Part shown: in pieces, positions 12,507 to 21,806 of the stretch
Layout: the number at the start of each line of letters is the position of its first letter
How positions within the stretch are numbered: the first letter of the stretch is position 1
Assembly: GCF_000407565.1 (NCBI RefSeq)
Contig: NZ_ASWI01000003.1
Coordinates: 931,501 to 995,500 of the forward strand
DNA length: 64,000 nt
DNA from: Enterococcus cecorum DSM 20682 = ATCC 43198
GTDB taxonomy: Bacteria > Bacillota > Bacilli > Lactobacillales > Enterococcaceae
Direction of reading: 5' to 3'
The notes under the pieces: generated by a model
Told to the model about the DNA's origin: nothing
The model's database searches: none
Seen by the model: only the letters and a program-made list of their open reading frames with translations
Made by a program: the position numbers and the translations under genes

Positions 12507-12968
12507 TTAAACCAATCGTTCAAATGGGTCGCTGCTAATGCCTTGAGCAAGTACTTGTTTGGCATATTCTTGGGCGGCAAATAAGGAATGGTCGCGATAA
12601 TTCCCACATTCTTTGGCCGAAACAGCTGGCACATAATCAGTCCCAATGACATGTTTTTCTAAGACAGTTTTAAGGGCGTCACGAATTTCTTCCGTTGAAT
12701 GTTCGCCCCAAACGATTAAGTAAAAACCAGTGCGACAACCCATTGGAGATAAATCGATGACTCCTTCAATATAGTCGCGTAAATTCACGGCTAATAAATG
12801 TTCTAGTGTGTGAAGTGCAGCAGTTGGTAAGGCATCTTGATTTGGTTGTAAGAAACGTAAATCAAATTTTTGAATGACGACTCCTTGATTGGTTTCCATT
12901 CCTGCCATGCGGACGTAAGGTGCTTTGACTTTATTATGATCTAGACTAAAACTTTCTACTTTTGCCAT
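12507..12968 (-). CDS. luxS: S-ribosylhomocysteine lyase LuxS
   Basis: This 153-residue enzyme has the zinc site H53-TLE-H57 and C121 (ECGNYRDHS) plus the catalytic C78 in [10 protein letters not shown]. It cleaves S-ribosylhomocysteine to homocysteine and DPD, the AI-2 precursor, in the activated methyl cycle. I chose ATG 12968 because GGAGGG lies 8 bases upstream and the protein then starts [11 protein letters not shown] as in other LuxS. The longer frame from 13028 has no support. It is a single-gene unit. Confidence 0.97.
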   Translation of the reverse strand: MAKVESFSLDHNKVKAPYVRMAGMETNQGVVIQKFDLRFLQPNQDALPTAALHTLEHLLAVNLRDYIEGVIDLSPMGCRTGFYLIVWGEHSTEEIRDALKTVLEKHVIGTDYVPAVSAKECGNYRDHSLFAAQEYAKQVLAQGISSDPFERLV

Positions 12969-13121
12969 GTATATCCCTCCAAAATTCATTTGCATACCCA
13001 CTATAACAAAGCGTGCTCTTACTTTCAATGAATTTATCGGAAAAAATGTGTGAAAAGACTAGTAAAATTTGAAATATATGTTAAAATAATTAAAAAATAT
13101 TAATAAAGGGAGTAATGTCTT

Positions 13122-14180
13122 GTGGCAAGAGAATATACTGTAGCAGTCGTCGGAGCAACTGGGGCTGTCGGAACAAAAATGATTGAAATGTTGGAGCAAT
13201 CTACATTACCTATTAAAGCGGTGAAATTATTAGCTTCTAAACGTTCTGCTGGAAAAAAAGCATTCTTCAAAGAGCAAGAATTAACGATTGAAGAATTGGT
13301 GCCAGAATCATTTGAAGGTGTGGATTTGGCTTTATTTAGTGCAGGTGGTAGCATTTCAAAAGTCTTTGCGCCAGAAGCTGTGAAACGTGGCGCGGTAGTA
13401 GTTGATAATACCAGCTATTTCAGAATGCATGAAGGAATTCCGTTGGTTGTGCCTGAGGTGAATAAAGAAGCCTTAAAATCACATAAAGGAATTATCGCCA
13501 ATCCAAACTGTTCAACGATTCAAATGATGGTTGCCTTAGAGCCTATCCGTCAAAAAGCTGGTTTGGACCGTGTGATTGTTTCTACTTATCAAGCGGTATC
13601 GGGTGCTGGTGCGCGTGCGATTGCTGAATTAACAAATCAAGTGAAAGCCTTTAGTGAAGGGACGCCATTAAATGAATTAACGGCTGAAATTTTACCATGT
13701 GGTGGCGATAAAAAACACTATCCATTGGCCTTTAATGCTTTGGCGCAAATCGATGTGTTTAGTGATGAAGGTTACACTTATGAAGAGTGGAAAATGGTCA
13801 ATGAAACGAAGAAAATTATGGAAGATAGCAGCATCAAAGTTTCTGCGACTTGTGTCCGTGTGCCTGTTTTAAGCGGTCATTCTGAATCTGTTTATATTGA
13901 AACAAAAACACCATTAACGGTCGAAGAAGTGCGCGATGTATTAAAAGATGCACCAGGAGTCGTTTTAGAAGATGATCCTAGCCAACAAATCTATCCACAA
14001 GCGATCAATTCAATTGGCAAGAAAGAAACCTTTGTTGGTCGTATCCGAAAAGATTTAGATGTCGAAAATGGCTTACACTTATGGGTCGTATCTGATAATC
14101 TATTGAAAGGCGCAGCTTGGAACTCTGTACAAATCGCCGAAACGTTACATGAAATGGATTTAGTCCGTGTACCTGAATAA
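13122..14180 (+). CDS. asd: Aspartate-semialdehyde dehydrogenase
   Basis: This 352-residue enzyme reduces aspartyl phosphate to aspartate semialdehyde, the branch point to lysine/DAP, threonine and methionine. An N-terminal NADP-binding fold carries GATGAVG (residues 11-17), and the catalytic cysteine is C130 in NPNCSTIQ. The substrate loop GGDKKHYP and a late histidine in SGHSES are present. It starts with GTG behind AAAGGGAG. It stands alone, but the downstream enzymes of the lysine branch lie 6-22 kb away in this window. Confidence 0.96.
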   Translation: MAREYTVAVVGATGAVGTKMIEMLEQSTLPIKAVKLLASKRSAGKKAFFKEQELTIEELVPESFEGVDLALFSAGGSISKVFAPEAVKRGAVVVDNTSYFRMHEGIPLVVPEVNKEALKSHKGIIANPNCSTIQMMVALEPIRQKAGLDRVIVSTYQAVSGAGARAIAELTNQVKAFSEGTPLNELTAEILPCGGDKKHYPLAFNALAQIDVFSDEGYTYEEWKMVNETKKIMEDSSIKVSATCVRVPVLSGHSESVYIETKTPLTVEEVRDVLKDAPGVVLEDDPSQQIYPQAINSIGKKETFVGRIRKDLDVENGLHLWVVSDNLLKGAAWNSVQIAETLHEMDLVRVPE

Positions 14181-14185
14181 AAATT

Positions 14186-14219
14186 TACCGACTTGTTGAT
14201 AGGACAGGTCGGTATTTTT
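14186..14219 (+). terminator. Terminator after asd
   Basis: Arms TACCGACTTGT (14186-14196) and ACAGGTCGGTA (14204-14214) pair with one wobble, and a T-run follows. Confidence 0.8.
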
Positions 14220-14377
14220 GTGTCTAAATGGATGGATATTCTCACTTTTGCACGAATAAACTAATGATTTTTTGAATTCTATGAGATAGTTGTATTTTTC
14301 TTTTTGTTTTAGTCTTGATTTCATGTATAATAGTAATGATGAGTTAAAGAAATAAAATAAAAATTGAGGTGAAATTT

Positions 14378-16066
14378 TTGACTAAGATAAATATCATTCC
14401 ACAAAGCGGGGTTCGTGAAAGTGGAAAAAACCTATACATTGCCGAAGTCGATGAAGATATTTTCGTGCTTGATTGTGGGTTACGCTATCCAGAAAGTGAA
14501 CTATTAGGAATTGATACGATTATTCCTGATTTTACTTATCTTAGAGACAATAAAGAAAGGATTGCCGGGATCTTTTTAACCCATGGACATCCGGATGCAA
14601 TCGGAGCGCTTCCTTATCTTTTGGCTGAAGTGAAGGCCCCGGTTTTTGGGACGAAATTAACCATTGAATTAGCAAAATTAAATGTGCATCGTTATGAGCC
14701 AACTAAACGTTTTAAAGAATTCCATGTGATTGATGAATACACAGAAATTGATTTTGGTGAAACAGTGGTAAGCTTCTTTAGGACGACCCATTCGATTCCC
14801 GATTCAGTAGGGGTGAGCTTAAAAACACCTGAAGGAAATATTGTTTATACTGGGGATTTCAAATTTGACCAATCAGCCAGTGAACCTTATCGCACCGATT
14901 TTGCACGTTTAGCCGAAATTGGTAAAGAAGGGGTGCTTGCATTATTAAGTACTTCAAGTAATGCTGAAAATCCTCAACCGATTGCTTCAGAACAAAAAAT
15001 TGCTGAAGAAGTCTATGATACCATTAATTATTGGGAAGGCCGAATTGTCGTTGCCTGTGTCGCAAGTAACTTACAGCGTGTTCAACAAGTGATTGATGCC
15101 TGTTATAAAGCGGGCCGTAAAATTGTATTGACGGGTCAAGATTTCGGTCGTATTATTCGAACCGCGATGAAGTTAGGCAAATTAACGGTTCCTGATGAAA
15201 ATTTATTTATTCCGCAAAAAGAAATGAAAAAATACGCTCCAGAAGAACTATTGATTTTAGAAACAGGTCGTATGGGAGAACCAATCAAATCTTTACAACG
15301 CATGGCAAAAGGAACACATCGAACTTTGCGTATTCATGAGGGCGATTTGGTTTATATTACGACTACGCCAACTATTTCGATGGAGACGGTGGTTGCTAAG
15401 ACAGAAGATATTATTTATCGTGCAGGTGGCACGGTTAAAAATATTTCTGATAATATGACGGTTTCAGGTCATGCTAATCCAACTGACTTACAATTGATGA
15501 TGAATCTTTTGAAACCGAAATATTTAATTCCAGTTCAGGGAGAATATCGTCAATTAGCCGCTCATGCTAATCTGGCTAAACAATTAGGTTATGATGATAA
15601 ACATATTTTAGTGACGGCTAAAGGGGATGTCATCAGCTTGATTAAGGGCCGTTTGATTTTAAATGGTTCGGTGCCAGCTGAAAATGTCATGATTGATGGT
15701 AAAGGGGTCGGTGATATTGGGAATATTGTCTTGCGCGACCGTAAAGTATTGTCTGAAGATGGCATCTTTGTAGCAGTGGTTACGATTAATCGCCGTGAGA
15801 AAAAAATTATTTCCTCCCCACAAATTACTTCACGTGGCTTTGTCTATGTGAAGGCGAGTCGTGATTTAATGCGTGAAAGTGCAGAAATTGTGCAAGAAAT
15901 TGTTGAAAGTCATTTACAAGTGCAAGACTTTGATTGGGGCAATCTCAAACAAGATATACGTGATCAATTGAGTCGCTATCTATTTGAGCAAACACGCCGT
16001 CGCCCAGTCATTTTGCCAGTGATTATGGAATCAAGCAACCGTAAAGGCAAAAATAATCGCTATTAA
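14378..16066 (+). CDS. rnjB: Ribonuclease J2
   Basis: This metallo-beta-lactamase/beta-CASP RNase of about 562 residues belongs to the J family. The first metal motif reads H69-GH-PDA rather than HGHEDH: the final histidine of the canonical J1 motif is replaced by Ala74, a divergence typical of the J2 paralogue. Later motifs include TTHSIPDS and VSGHANPTD. J2 normally forms a complex with J1 and takes part in mRNA 5'-end processing and decay. The start is probably TTG 14378, 6 bases after GAGGTG; GTG 14369 lies inside that site. The J1 gene is not in the window. Confidence 0.88.
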   Translation: MTKINIIPQSGVRESGKNLYIAEVDEDIFVLDCGLRYPESELLGIDTIIPDFTYLRDNKERIAGIFLTHGHPDAIGALPYLLAEVKAPVFGTKLTIELAKLNVHRYEPTKRFKEFHVIDEYTEIDFGETVVSFFRTTHSIPDSVGVSLKTPEGNIVYTGDFKFDQSASEPYRTDFARLAEIGKEGVLALLSTSSNAENPQPIASEQKIAEEVYDTINYWEGRIVVACVASNLQRVQQVIDACYKAGRKIVLTGQDFGRIIRTAMKLGKLTVPDENLFIPQKEMKKYAPEELLILETGRMGEPIKSLQRMAKGTHRTLRIHEGDLVYITTTPTISMETVVAKTEDIIYRAGGTVKNISDNMTVSGHANPTDLQLMMNLLKPKYLIPVQGEYRQLAAHANLAKQLGYDDKHILVTAKGDVISLIKGRLILNGSVPAENVMIDGKGVGDIGNIVLRDRKVLSEDGIFVAVVTINRREKKIISSPQITSRGFVYVKASRDLMRESAEIVQEIVESHLQVQDFDWGNLKQDIRDQLSRYLFEQTRRRPVILPVIMESSNRKGKNNRY

Positions 16067-16072
16067 TACACA

Positions 16073-16113
16073 TAGCCAAGAGAATGTTATCAATGGTTCT
16101 CTTGGCTATTTTT
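16073..16113 (+). terminator. Terminator after rnjB
   Basis: Twelve-base perfect arms TAGCCAAGAGAA (16073-16084) and its complement (16097-16108), followed by T's. Confidence 0.85.
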
Positions 16114-16185
16114 GTGGTTAAAATTGAAAGGTCGATGTATATTTTTAGATTCTAATATTGATGAAAATAATTGGATTATTTAAAT

Positions 16186-16445
16186 AAAAAAGATACCTAA
16201 TGCCAAAATTTAACACTAGGTATCTTTTTCACGTATTGAGTTTCACCTCACGCTAGATATGCCCTCTCTATTCCTCAAGGGTAGGCAGTCCTGCTATTCT
16301 TTTACTCAACATTAATGATAAATGTTGAGCCCACAGGCGGGTGCAGACCATATCCACTAACCCACAAATAAAGCAAATCAATTTTCGGTTCCAATCATAG
16401 CGATGGCGAAAATCCTTGTCGATATTTAGGTGTGAAAGTTGCAAA
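16186..16445 (-). ncRNA. Candidate structured RNA, possibly 6S-like (strand inferred)
   Basis: This gene-free 260-base stretch is rich in nested complementarity. On the minus strand TTTCAC (16432-16437) can pair with GTGAAA (16241-16246), enclosing about 200 nt as a closing stem. Inside is a 9-bp apical hairpin, CTCAACATT/AATGTTGAG (16305-16329), flanked by further short helices. Immediately after comes a 16-bp hairpin (arms 16186-16202 and 16214-16229) ending in six U's on the minus strand. Overall size and rod-like plan resemble 6S RNA, but I cannot match primary sequence. No conserved motif of tmRNA or RNase P RNA is seen. Confidence 0.45.
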
Positions 16446-16519
16446 AAACGCTAAACTTGAATCATTTCTCCTGATAGTCTAGAAAATTATTTTTCCCCTC
16501 AGAAACTTCCTAAAAAGCA

Positions 16520-16547
16520 TTGTACTTCTGCTAAAATCTGTTACAAT
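16520..16547 (+). promoter_or_regulatory. Promoter-like pair readable on either strand
   Basis: TTGTAC (16520-16525), 16 bases, TACAAT (16542-16547) on the + strand. The complement gives ATTGTA and GTACAA, so the minus strand reads TTGTAA, 16 bases, TACAAT. It could drive the YtoI-type gene rightward or the candidate RNA leftward. Confidence 0.4.
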
Positions 16548-16648
16548 AAATGTTGCATACTGTATTAATTTCATCTAAAAAAGTTAGATGTAAACGTTCT
16601 ATATAATGGATTGTGTTATAACAAAGTACAAGAGGAAGAAGTGAGCAA

Positions 16649-17980
16649 ATGACAACGAAACATGATTTAATTTTATCATATATTGAGCAGTTGCCAGTTG
16701 GCGAAAAAATCTCAGTACGAGGGATTGCCAAACAGCTACAGGTCAGCGAAGGGACTGCCTATCGCGCCATTAAAGAGGCCGAAAATAGTGGTTTAGTTTC
16801 GACCATTCAACGGGTAGGAACCATTCGCATTGAACGCAAATTAAAGAAAAATATTGAAAAATTAACCTTTGCAGAAGTAGTAGAGATTATTGAAGGAGAT
16901 GTGCTTGGCGGAGAAAGTGGTTTAAGTCATGTCCTCAATAAATTTGTGATTGGAGCGATGGAAGTATCAGCCATTGAACGTTATGTGACACCTGGTTCAT
17001 TGATGATTGTCGGTAACCGTATCAATGTGCAACGCTTGGCTTTAGAAAATGGAGCGGCGGTACTGATTACTGGTGGTTTTGATACGACTAGTGAGATTGC
17101 CAGTCTTGCTGATGAAAAAGGGCTACCAATTTTACGGACGACTTATGATACGTTTACCGTGGCGACGATGATTAACCGAGCTTTAAGCGATCAATTGATT
17201 AAAAAAGAAATTATGCTGATTGCCGATATTTATATGCCCCTAGAAAAGACGCATTATTTACAAGTTCATGATACTGTGCGTGATTATATTGAATTGGCCG
17301 AAACCACCAAACATTCGCGCTTCCCAGTCGTCAATAAAAATATGCGTGTCGTTGGGATTGTGACTACCAAGGATATTTTAGAAAAGAGCGATCATCTTTT
17401 AATTGAACGGGTCATGACCAAAGATCCCCGTGTCGTGAAAAAGGAAATGTCGATTGCTTCTGTCAGTCATCAAATGATTTGGGATGGCTTAGAAGTGATG
17501 CCGGTGGTTGCCGATGATTTTTCACTATTAGGGATTGTGACACGTCAAGATGTGATGAAGGCGATGCATTTGATTCAAAGACAGCCGCAAGTATCTGATA
17601 CGATTGCCGATCAAGTCAATGCGCAAATTCAGATGATTGAAGAAGATGCCCAAGGAAATGCCCTTGAATTGCCAGAGTTTCAATTTACAGTTACGCCACA
17701 AATGGTAGATGAACTAGGGACGATTTCTTTTGGTGTGCTTTCAGGATTGATTGCCAATACTGCCAAACAAACCATGATGATTTATAAACGTAAAAATACT
17801 TGGATTGAACAAGTGAACTTACATTATTTCAAATTGATTCAGTTAGAAAGCGAGCTGTCAATCAAGCCGCGAATTTTAGAGTCAGGTCGCCGTTCTGCTA
17901 AACTAGATATGGAAATTTATCTTGAAAATACTTTGGTGGCTAAAGCGATTGTCACTTGTCAAGTCATGGAAAGAGCATAG
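16649..17980 (+). CDS. YtoI-type HTH-DRTGG-CBS-thioesterase-fold protein
   Basis: The 443-residue protein has four parts. Residues ~1-65 form a winged HTH (VRGIAKQLQVSEGTAYRAIKEAE), ~70-180 a DRTGG-like domain (ITGGFDTTSEIA), ~190-310 two CBS repeats (FPVVNKNMRVVGIVTTKDI and VMPVVADDFSLLGIVTRQDV), and the C-terminus a hotdog/thioesterase-like fold. This matches Bacillus YtoI, also found next to nrnA. CBS domains usually sense adenine nucleotides, so a nucleotide-responsive regulator is plausible, but no function is proven. nrnA follows 25 bases later. Confidence 0.85.
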   Translation: MTTKHDLILSYIEQLPVGEKISVRGIAKQLQVSEGTAYRAIKEAENSGLVSTIQRVGTIRIERKLKKNIEKLTFAEVVEIIEGDVLGGESGLSHVLNKFVIGAMEVSAIERYVTPGSLMIVGNRINVQRLALENGAAVLITGGFDTTSEIASLADEKGLPILRTTYDTFTVATMINRALSDQLIKKEIMLIADIYMPLEKTHYLQVHDTVRDYIELAETTKHSRFPVVNKNMRVVGIVTTKDILEKSDHLLIERVMTKDPRVVKKEMSIASVSHQMIWDGLEVMPVVADDFSLLGIVTRQDVMKAMHLIQRQPQVSDTIADQVNAQIQMIEEDAQGNALELPEFQFTVTPQMVDELGTISFGVLSGLIANTAKQTMMIYKRKNTWIEQVNLHYFKLIQLESELSIKPRILESGRRSAKLDMEIYLENTLVAKAIVTCQVMERA

Positions 17981-18005
17981 AAAGAGCATAGAAAGTAGGG
18001 ATAAG

Positions 18006-18965
18006 ATGGATTTACAAACAGCACAAGCAATACTAAATAAAATAAAAGCCTATGATACGATTATTATTCATCGCCATATGCGTCCTGATCCAGATGCCTT
18101 AGGTTCGCAAGTGGGATTGGCTGAGATCTTACGAGCAAGTTTTCCTGAAAAGCAGATTTATCAAGTAGGGAAAACTGTTGATCATTTGGAATATTTAGCA
18201 ACGATGCAAGAAATAGCTGATGAAGTTTATCAAGATTCACTCGTGATTGTCACTGATACCGCCAATGCACCACGAATTAGTGATGAGCGCTATCATCTAG
18301 GAAAAGAATTAATTAAAATTGATCATCATCCAAATGACGAACCTTATGGCGATTTGGTCTATGTGGATACGACTGCAAGTAGTTGTAGCGAGATTATTTG
18401 TGATTTTTATCAACAATTAGCGGATGAATTAACGATGACAACTGAGGCAGCACGTTTGCTCTATGCTGGTATTGTGGGAGATACAGGTAGATTTTTATAT
18501 CCAGCCACTACAGCCAAAACACTGCGAATGGCAAGTTTTTTACGAGAATTTGATTTTGATGCAACTTTATTAAATCGCCAACTTTCACAAATTAGTTTGG
18601 CAGTTTCTAAATTAGTCGGTTATGTCTATCAAAATCTAAAAATTGATGAAAATGGCGCAGCTTGTTGTTATTTGTCACAAGCCATTTTGCAACAATACGG
18701 AGTAGATGATTCAATGACTGCCCATTTGGTGCCCTTACCTGGGGAGATTGATCAAGTCCAAGCCTGGGCATTATTTGTCGAGCAACCAGAAGGCTATTAT
18801 CGTGTGCGTTTACGTTCTAAAACTAAGCCTATCAACGAAATCGCGAAACGTCATTATGGGGGCGGCCATCCATTAGCAAGCGGTGCCAATGCCTATAGTT
18901 TGGAAGAAGCCCAAGAAATCTATCAAGAAATAAAAGATGTGTTAAAAAATAGTCATAAAGAATAA
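18006..18965 (+). CDS. nrnA: Bifunctional oligoribonuclease/PAP phosphatase NrnA
   Basis: This 319-residue DHH/DHHA1 phosphoesterase has the metal motifs RHMRPDPDALGS (residues ~23-34), VTDTANAPR and KIDHHPND (the DHH signature), and the C-terminal GGGHPLASGA of DHHA1. It degrades nanoRNA and dephosphorylates 3'-phosphoadenosine 5'-phosphate. ATG 18006 is preferred; a longer frame from 17922 would overlap the upstream gene. The 25-base gap to the YtoI gene contains an 11-base tandem duplication that includes the upstream stop codon. Confidence 0.93.
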   Translation: MDLQTAQAILNKIKAYDTIIIHRHMRPDPDALGSQVGLAEILRASFPEKQIYQVGKTVDHLEYLATMQEIADEVYQDSLVIVTDTANAPRISDERYHLGKELIKIDHHPNDEPYGDLVYVDTTASSCSEIICDFYQQLADELTMTTEAARLLYAGIVGDTGRFLYPATTAKTLRMASFLREFDFDATLLNRQLSQISLAVSKLVGYVYQNLKIDENGAACCYLSQAILQQYGVDDSMTAHLVPLPGEIDQVQAWALFVEQPEGYYRVRLRSKTKPINEIAKRHYGGGHPLASGANAYSLEEAQEIYQEIKDVLKNSHKE

Positions 18966-19075
18966 CTTTTTTATTGGTTCTTTAAAAATGCATTTCAAAA
19001 TCTTTGAATAATATCTTCTCCTATTTTATTAATCTATGTAAAAAAATAAATTTATTTAAAGAGGCGAATAAAATT

Positions 19076-19462
19076 ATGGATCATATAGAAATTTATGTCA
19101 GTGACTTAGAAAATTCTTTTAAGTTCTATAGTTGATTACTGCCCAAATTTGGTTTTAAAGTTTTTCAAGAATGGGATGAGGGATTTTCATATCGAAAAAA
19201 TGATTTTTACATTGTTTTTATTCAGACGAAGGGTCAGTATTTGCCTTCAACATACCATAGATGTCATGTAGGACTAAATCACTTAGCTTTTCATTGTGAC
19301 AAAATAGAGACGATTGATCATATTCATCAGTATTGTTTGGGTAATCATTTGACATTATTGTAAGAAGAAAATTATCCATATGCTGCAGGTAAAGAATTTT
19401 ATGCAGTTTTTTTTGAAGATCCGGATAGAATAAAAATTGAAGTTAGGTTAAGAAAAGATTAG
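19076..19462 (+). pseudogene. VOC/glyoxalase-fold protein with two nonsense codons
   Basis: Reading from ATG 19076 to TAG 19462 gives 128 codons of a glyoxalase/bleomycin-resistance fold protein (start MDHIEIYVSDLENSFKFY, middle GLNHLAFHCDKIE, end FFEDPDRIKIEV). The frame is interrupted by TGA at 19133-19135 (codon 20) and TAA at 19361-19363 (codon 96), with no frameshift. A ribosome binding site (AAGAGG) remains. The gene is therefore recently inactivated. Function of the intact ancestor is unassigned. Confidence 0.85.
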
Positions 19463-19557
19463 GGGAGATATCAGGAAACGAATGATAATTTTATCTTGAT
19501 AACGTCGTATATAAGCAAAACTATCAGGTTAAATTAATTTTTTTAATAATGATAAAA

Positions 19558-19616
19558 ATCCGAATGTTCAACTTGAGTATGAATTCAATCATTGCTGAAC
19601 ATTCGGATATTTTTTT
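19558..19616. terminator. Bidirectional terminator before dapF
   Basis: Thirteen-base perfect arms (19558-19570 and 19596-19608) built on ATCCGAATGTTCA, followed by seven T's on the + strand and preceded by AAAA. Confidence 0.8.
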
Positions 19617-19651
19617 GTTATACCGAAATATTAGTCTATTACTTCTCTATT

Positions 19652-20485
19652 TTAGTTCATCACATTTTGTTCGATATCTTCATCCATAATTTCGCCTTTG
19701 GTAATAATGTTGGTATCCCCAATTAAGAAGAGTCCGTCTGGTGTGACTTTGACTTTTAAGGTACCACCAAGTACATGAATCGTGACTTCTTCTGGTTGGA
19801 CTAAACCTTTTTGTGCCAGGATATAGGCAGTTGAGCCGCTACCTGTGCCACAAGCTAGGGTAAAATCTTCTACACCGCGCTCAAAGGTTCGAACCACGAC
19901 TTCTTGATTATCTAATACTTCATAAAAATTGACATTGGCTCCTTTAGGTAAGTAATCCCAATAACGTAAACTTTTGGCCAAAGCTTGAATCGATGCTAAT
20001 GGTGTGATACTCAAATTTTCATAAGGGACTACCAAATGAGGAATGCCAGGATCCCCCAATTCAACATAGTCTACTAAGAAATCATTAAACATCAAAGCTT
20101 CTTGGATATTGGCCGGATCATTTAATTGCACTTGATAATTTCGTTGGTCTAAACGTTTGGCATAAACCATCCCCGCGACTGTTTCAATTTGCATTTCTTC
20201 ATTTGCCAGTTGGTTTTCAAAAGCATAGCGCGCCAGACAACGAGCACCATTGCCACACATTTCAGCTTCGGTACCATCTGCGTTGAAGAAAATCATGCGA
20301 AAATCGCCGCCTTTCTGGGGAGTATCTACTACCATTAAGGCATCTGAACCTACAGAAATTTTACGTTGGCAGATTTGTTTGGCTAATTTGACTAAGGTTT
20401 CATAAGGAAATTTTAATTCAATATTATTGATAATGATAAAGTCGTTGCCGGTACCTTGCATTTTGTAAAAAGGAATTTGCATCAT
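19652..20485 (-). CDS. dapF: Diaminopimelate epimerase
   Basis: This 277-residue enzyme converts LL-DAP to meso-DAP using two cysteines, C77 in EMCGNGARCLA and C212 in LACGTGSG; both active-site motifs are intact. It is the third gene of the leftward operon M20 deacetylase-lysA-dapF, starting 14 bases after lysA. Start ATGATG follows GTGAGTG. It feeds LysA or peptidoglycan synthesis. Confidence 0.96.
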   Translation of the reverse strand: MMQIPFYKMQGTGNDFIIINNIELKFPYETLVKLAKQICQRKISVGSDALMVVDTPQKGGDFRMIFFNADGTEAEMCGNGARCLARYAFENQLANEEMQIETVAGMVYAKRLDQRNYQVQLNDPANIQEALMFNDFLVDYVELGDPGIPHLVVPYENLSITPLASIQALAKSLRYWDYLPKGANVNFYEVLDNQEVVVRTFERGVEDFTLACGTGSGSTAYILAQKGLVQPEEVTIHVLGGTLKVKVTPDGLFLIGDTNIITKGEIMDEDIEQNVMN

Positions 20486-20499
20486 TTCACACTCACTTT

Positions 20500-21795
20500 C
20501 TATAAAAAATCAGGAACCAATTCATTTTGGATCATTTGTTCGTAGCTTTGGCGTTTGACGATTAAAGCATCTTGCCCGTCTTTCACTAATACGACCGCTG
20601 GAATGGGTAATTTATTATAGTTGCTAGCCATGGAATAGCCATAAGCCCCCGTTGTAAAGGTAGCAAAAATATCACCCGTTTCAACTTTTGGTACGGCTAA
20701 GTCTTTTACCAAAATATCGGTACTTTCACAGGCTTTTCCAGAGATGGTTATTTTTTCTGTTTTTGCTTCATCGGCTTTGTTGGCAATGACTCCGGTATAA
20801 GTCGCATCATATAAGCCTGGGCGAATATTATCAGTCATCCCACCATCAATGGCAGCATAAGTACGGATGCCTGGTAAAGTCTTAATTTCGCCAATTGTGT
20901 GTAAGCTAATACCAGCTTCGGCCACAATACTTCGACCAGGCTCGATGACGATATTTGGACGTGGGAAATCATGTTTTCGACAAAAGCTTTCCGTTAATTC
21001 CATCAAAGGTGTTAGGAAGTATTCGTATGGTTGGCGGAGTTCATCTGGTAAGTATTTCACACCAAAGCCACCGCCGTAATTCAATTCTTTAATCGTATAG
21101 TTTAGACGTTTTCGCACTTCTAAGGCTAAATCTAAGGCAATTTTCGCTGCAGTTAGATGCGCGCTATTGTCTTTTAACTGACTCCCTACATGGAAATGGA
21201 AGCCATAAAATTCAATATTGCTGGCATCAATGGCTTTTTGAATGGTTGGCCATAAAATCTCTTCATCAAGCGGAATCCCGAATTTGGAATCTTTTTGACC
21301 GGTTGAAATATAGCTATGGGTTTGCACATTCACTTCAGGGGTAATTCTAAACAAGACTTTGGCTGTGGTTTGTTTTTCACTCGCAAGTTTTTGAATGCGT
21401 TCAATTTCTTGTAACCCATCAACGATAATCCGCCCTACACCATAATCTAAAGCCAGACTTAATTCTTCATCAGATTTATTATTGCCATTAAATTCGATAT
21501 GTTCGGCTGGAAAATCAGCTTGAATGGCGGTATATAGTTCCCCACCACTGACCACATCGATACAAAAACCTTCGCGAGCCATGATTTTATAGATTGCTAG
21601 TGTAGAAAAGGCCTTTGAAGCATAAGCCACACGCGTATTTGGATATCGATTGGTAAAGGCAGCTTTTAACTGATTACATTCTGATACAATCGCGTTTTCT
21701 GAAAAGACATAAAGTGGGGTGCCATATTTTTGGGCTAATGCAACTGTGTCGCACCCATCAAAATATAAATGATGATTTTTTACTTCAAAATTCAT
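20500..21795 (-). CDS. lysA: Diaminopimelate decarboxylase
   Basis: This 431-residue PLP enzyme of fold type III decarboxylates meso-DAP to L-lysine. The PLP lysine is K61 in AYASKAF. The HFHVGSQ motif, a phosphate-binding GGGFGVKY and the CESTD motif near the C-terminus are all present. ATG 21795 (GGAG 7 bases upstream) gives the usual MNFEVKNHHLYFDG start. The longer frame from 21843 runs into the upstream gene. It lies 11 bases after the M20 deacetylase gene. Confidence 0.96.
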   Translation of the reverse strand: MNFEVKNHHLYFDGCDTVALAQKYGTPLYVFSENAIVSECNQLKAAFTNRYPNTRVAYASKAFSTLAIYKIMAREGFCIDVVSGGELYTAIQADFPAEHIEFNGNNKSDEELSLALDYGVGRIIVDGLQEIERIQKLASEKQTTAKVLFRITPEVNVQTHSYISTGQKDSKFGIPLDEEILWPTIQKAIDASNIEFYGFHFHVGSQLKDNSAHLTAAKIALDLALEVRKRLNYTIKELNYGGGFGVKYLPDELRQPYEYFLTPLMELTESFCRKHDFPRPNIVIEPGRSIVAEAGISLHTIGEIKTLPGIRTYAAIDGGMTDNIRPGLYDATYTGVIANKADEAKTEKITISGKACESTDILVKDLAVPKVETGDIFATFTTGAYGYSMASNYNKLPIPAVVLVKDGQDALIVKRQSYEQMIQNELVPDFL

Positions 21796-21806
21796 TGCAG
21801 GACTCC

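Noticed and set aside
16186-16445. tmRNA or RNase P RNA
   Set aside because: No tRNA-like ends, tag frame or CCA region, and no GAGGAAAGTCC/ACAGAA core motifs of RNase P RNA on either strand.
19076-19462. TGA read as tryptophan or selenocysteine in the VOC gene
   Set aside because: A second in-frame stop (TAA) follows, no SECIS-like structure is seen, and other genes in the window use TGA as a stop.
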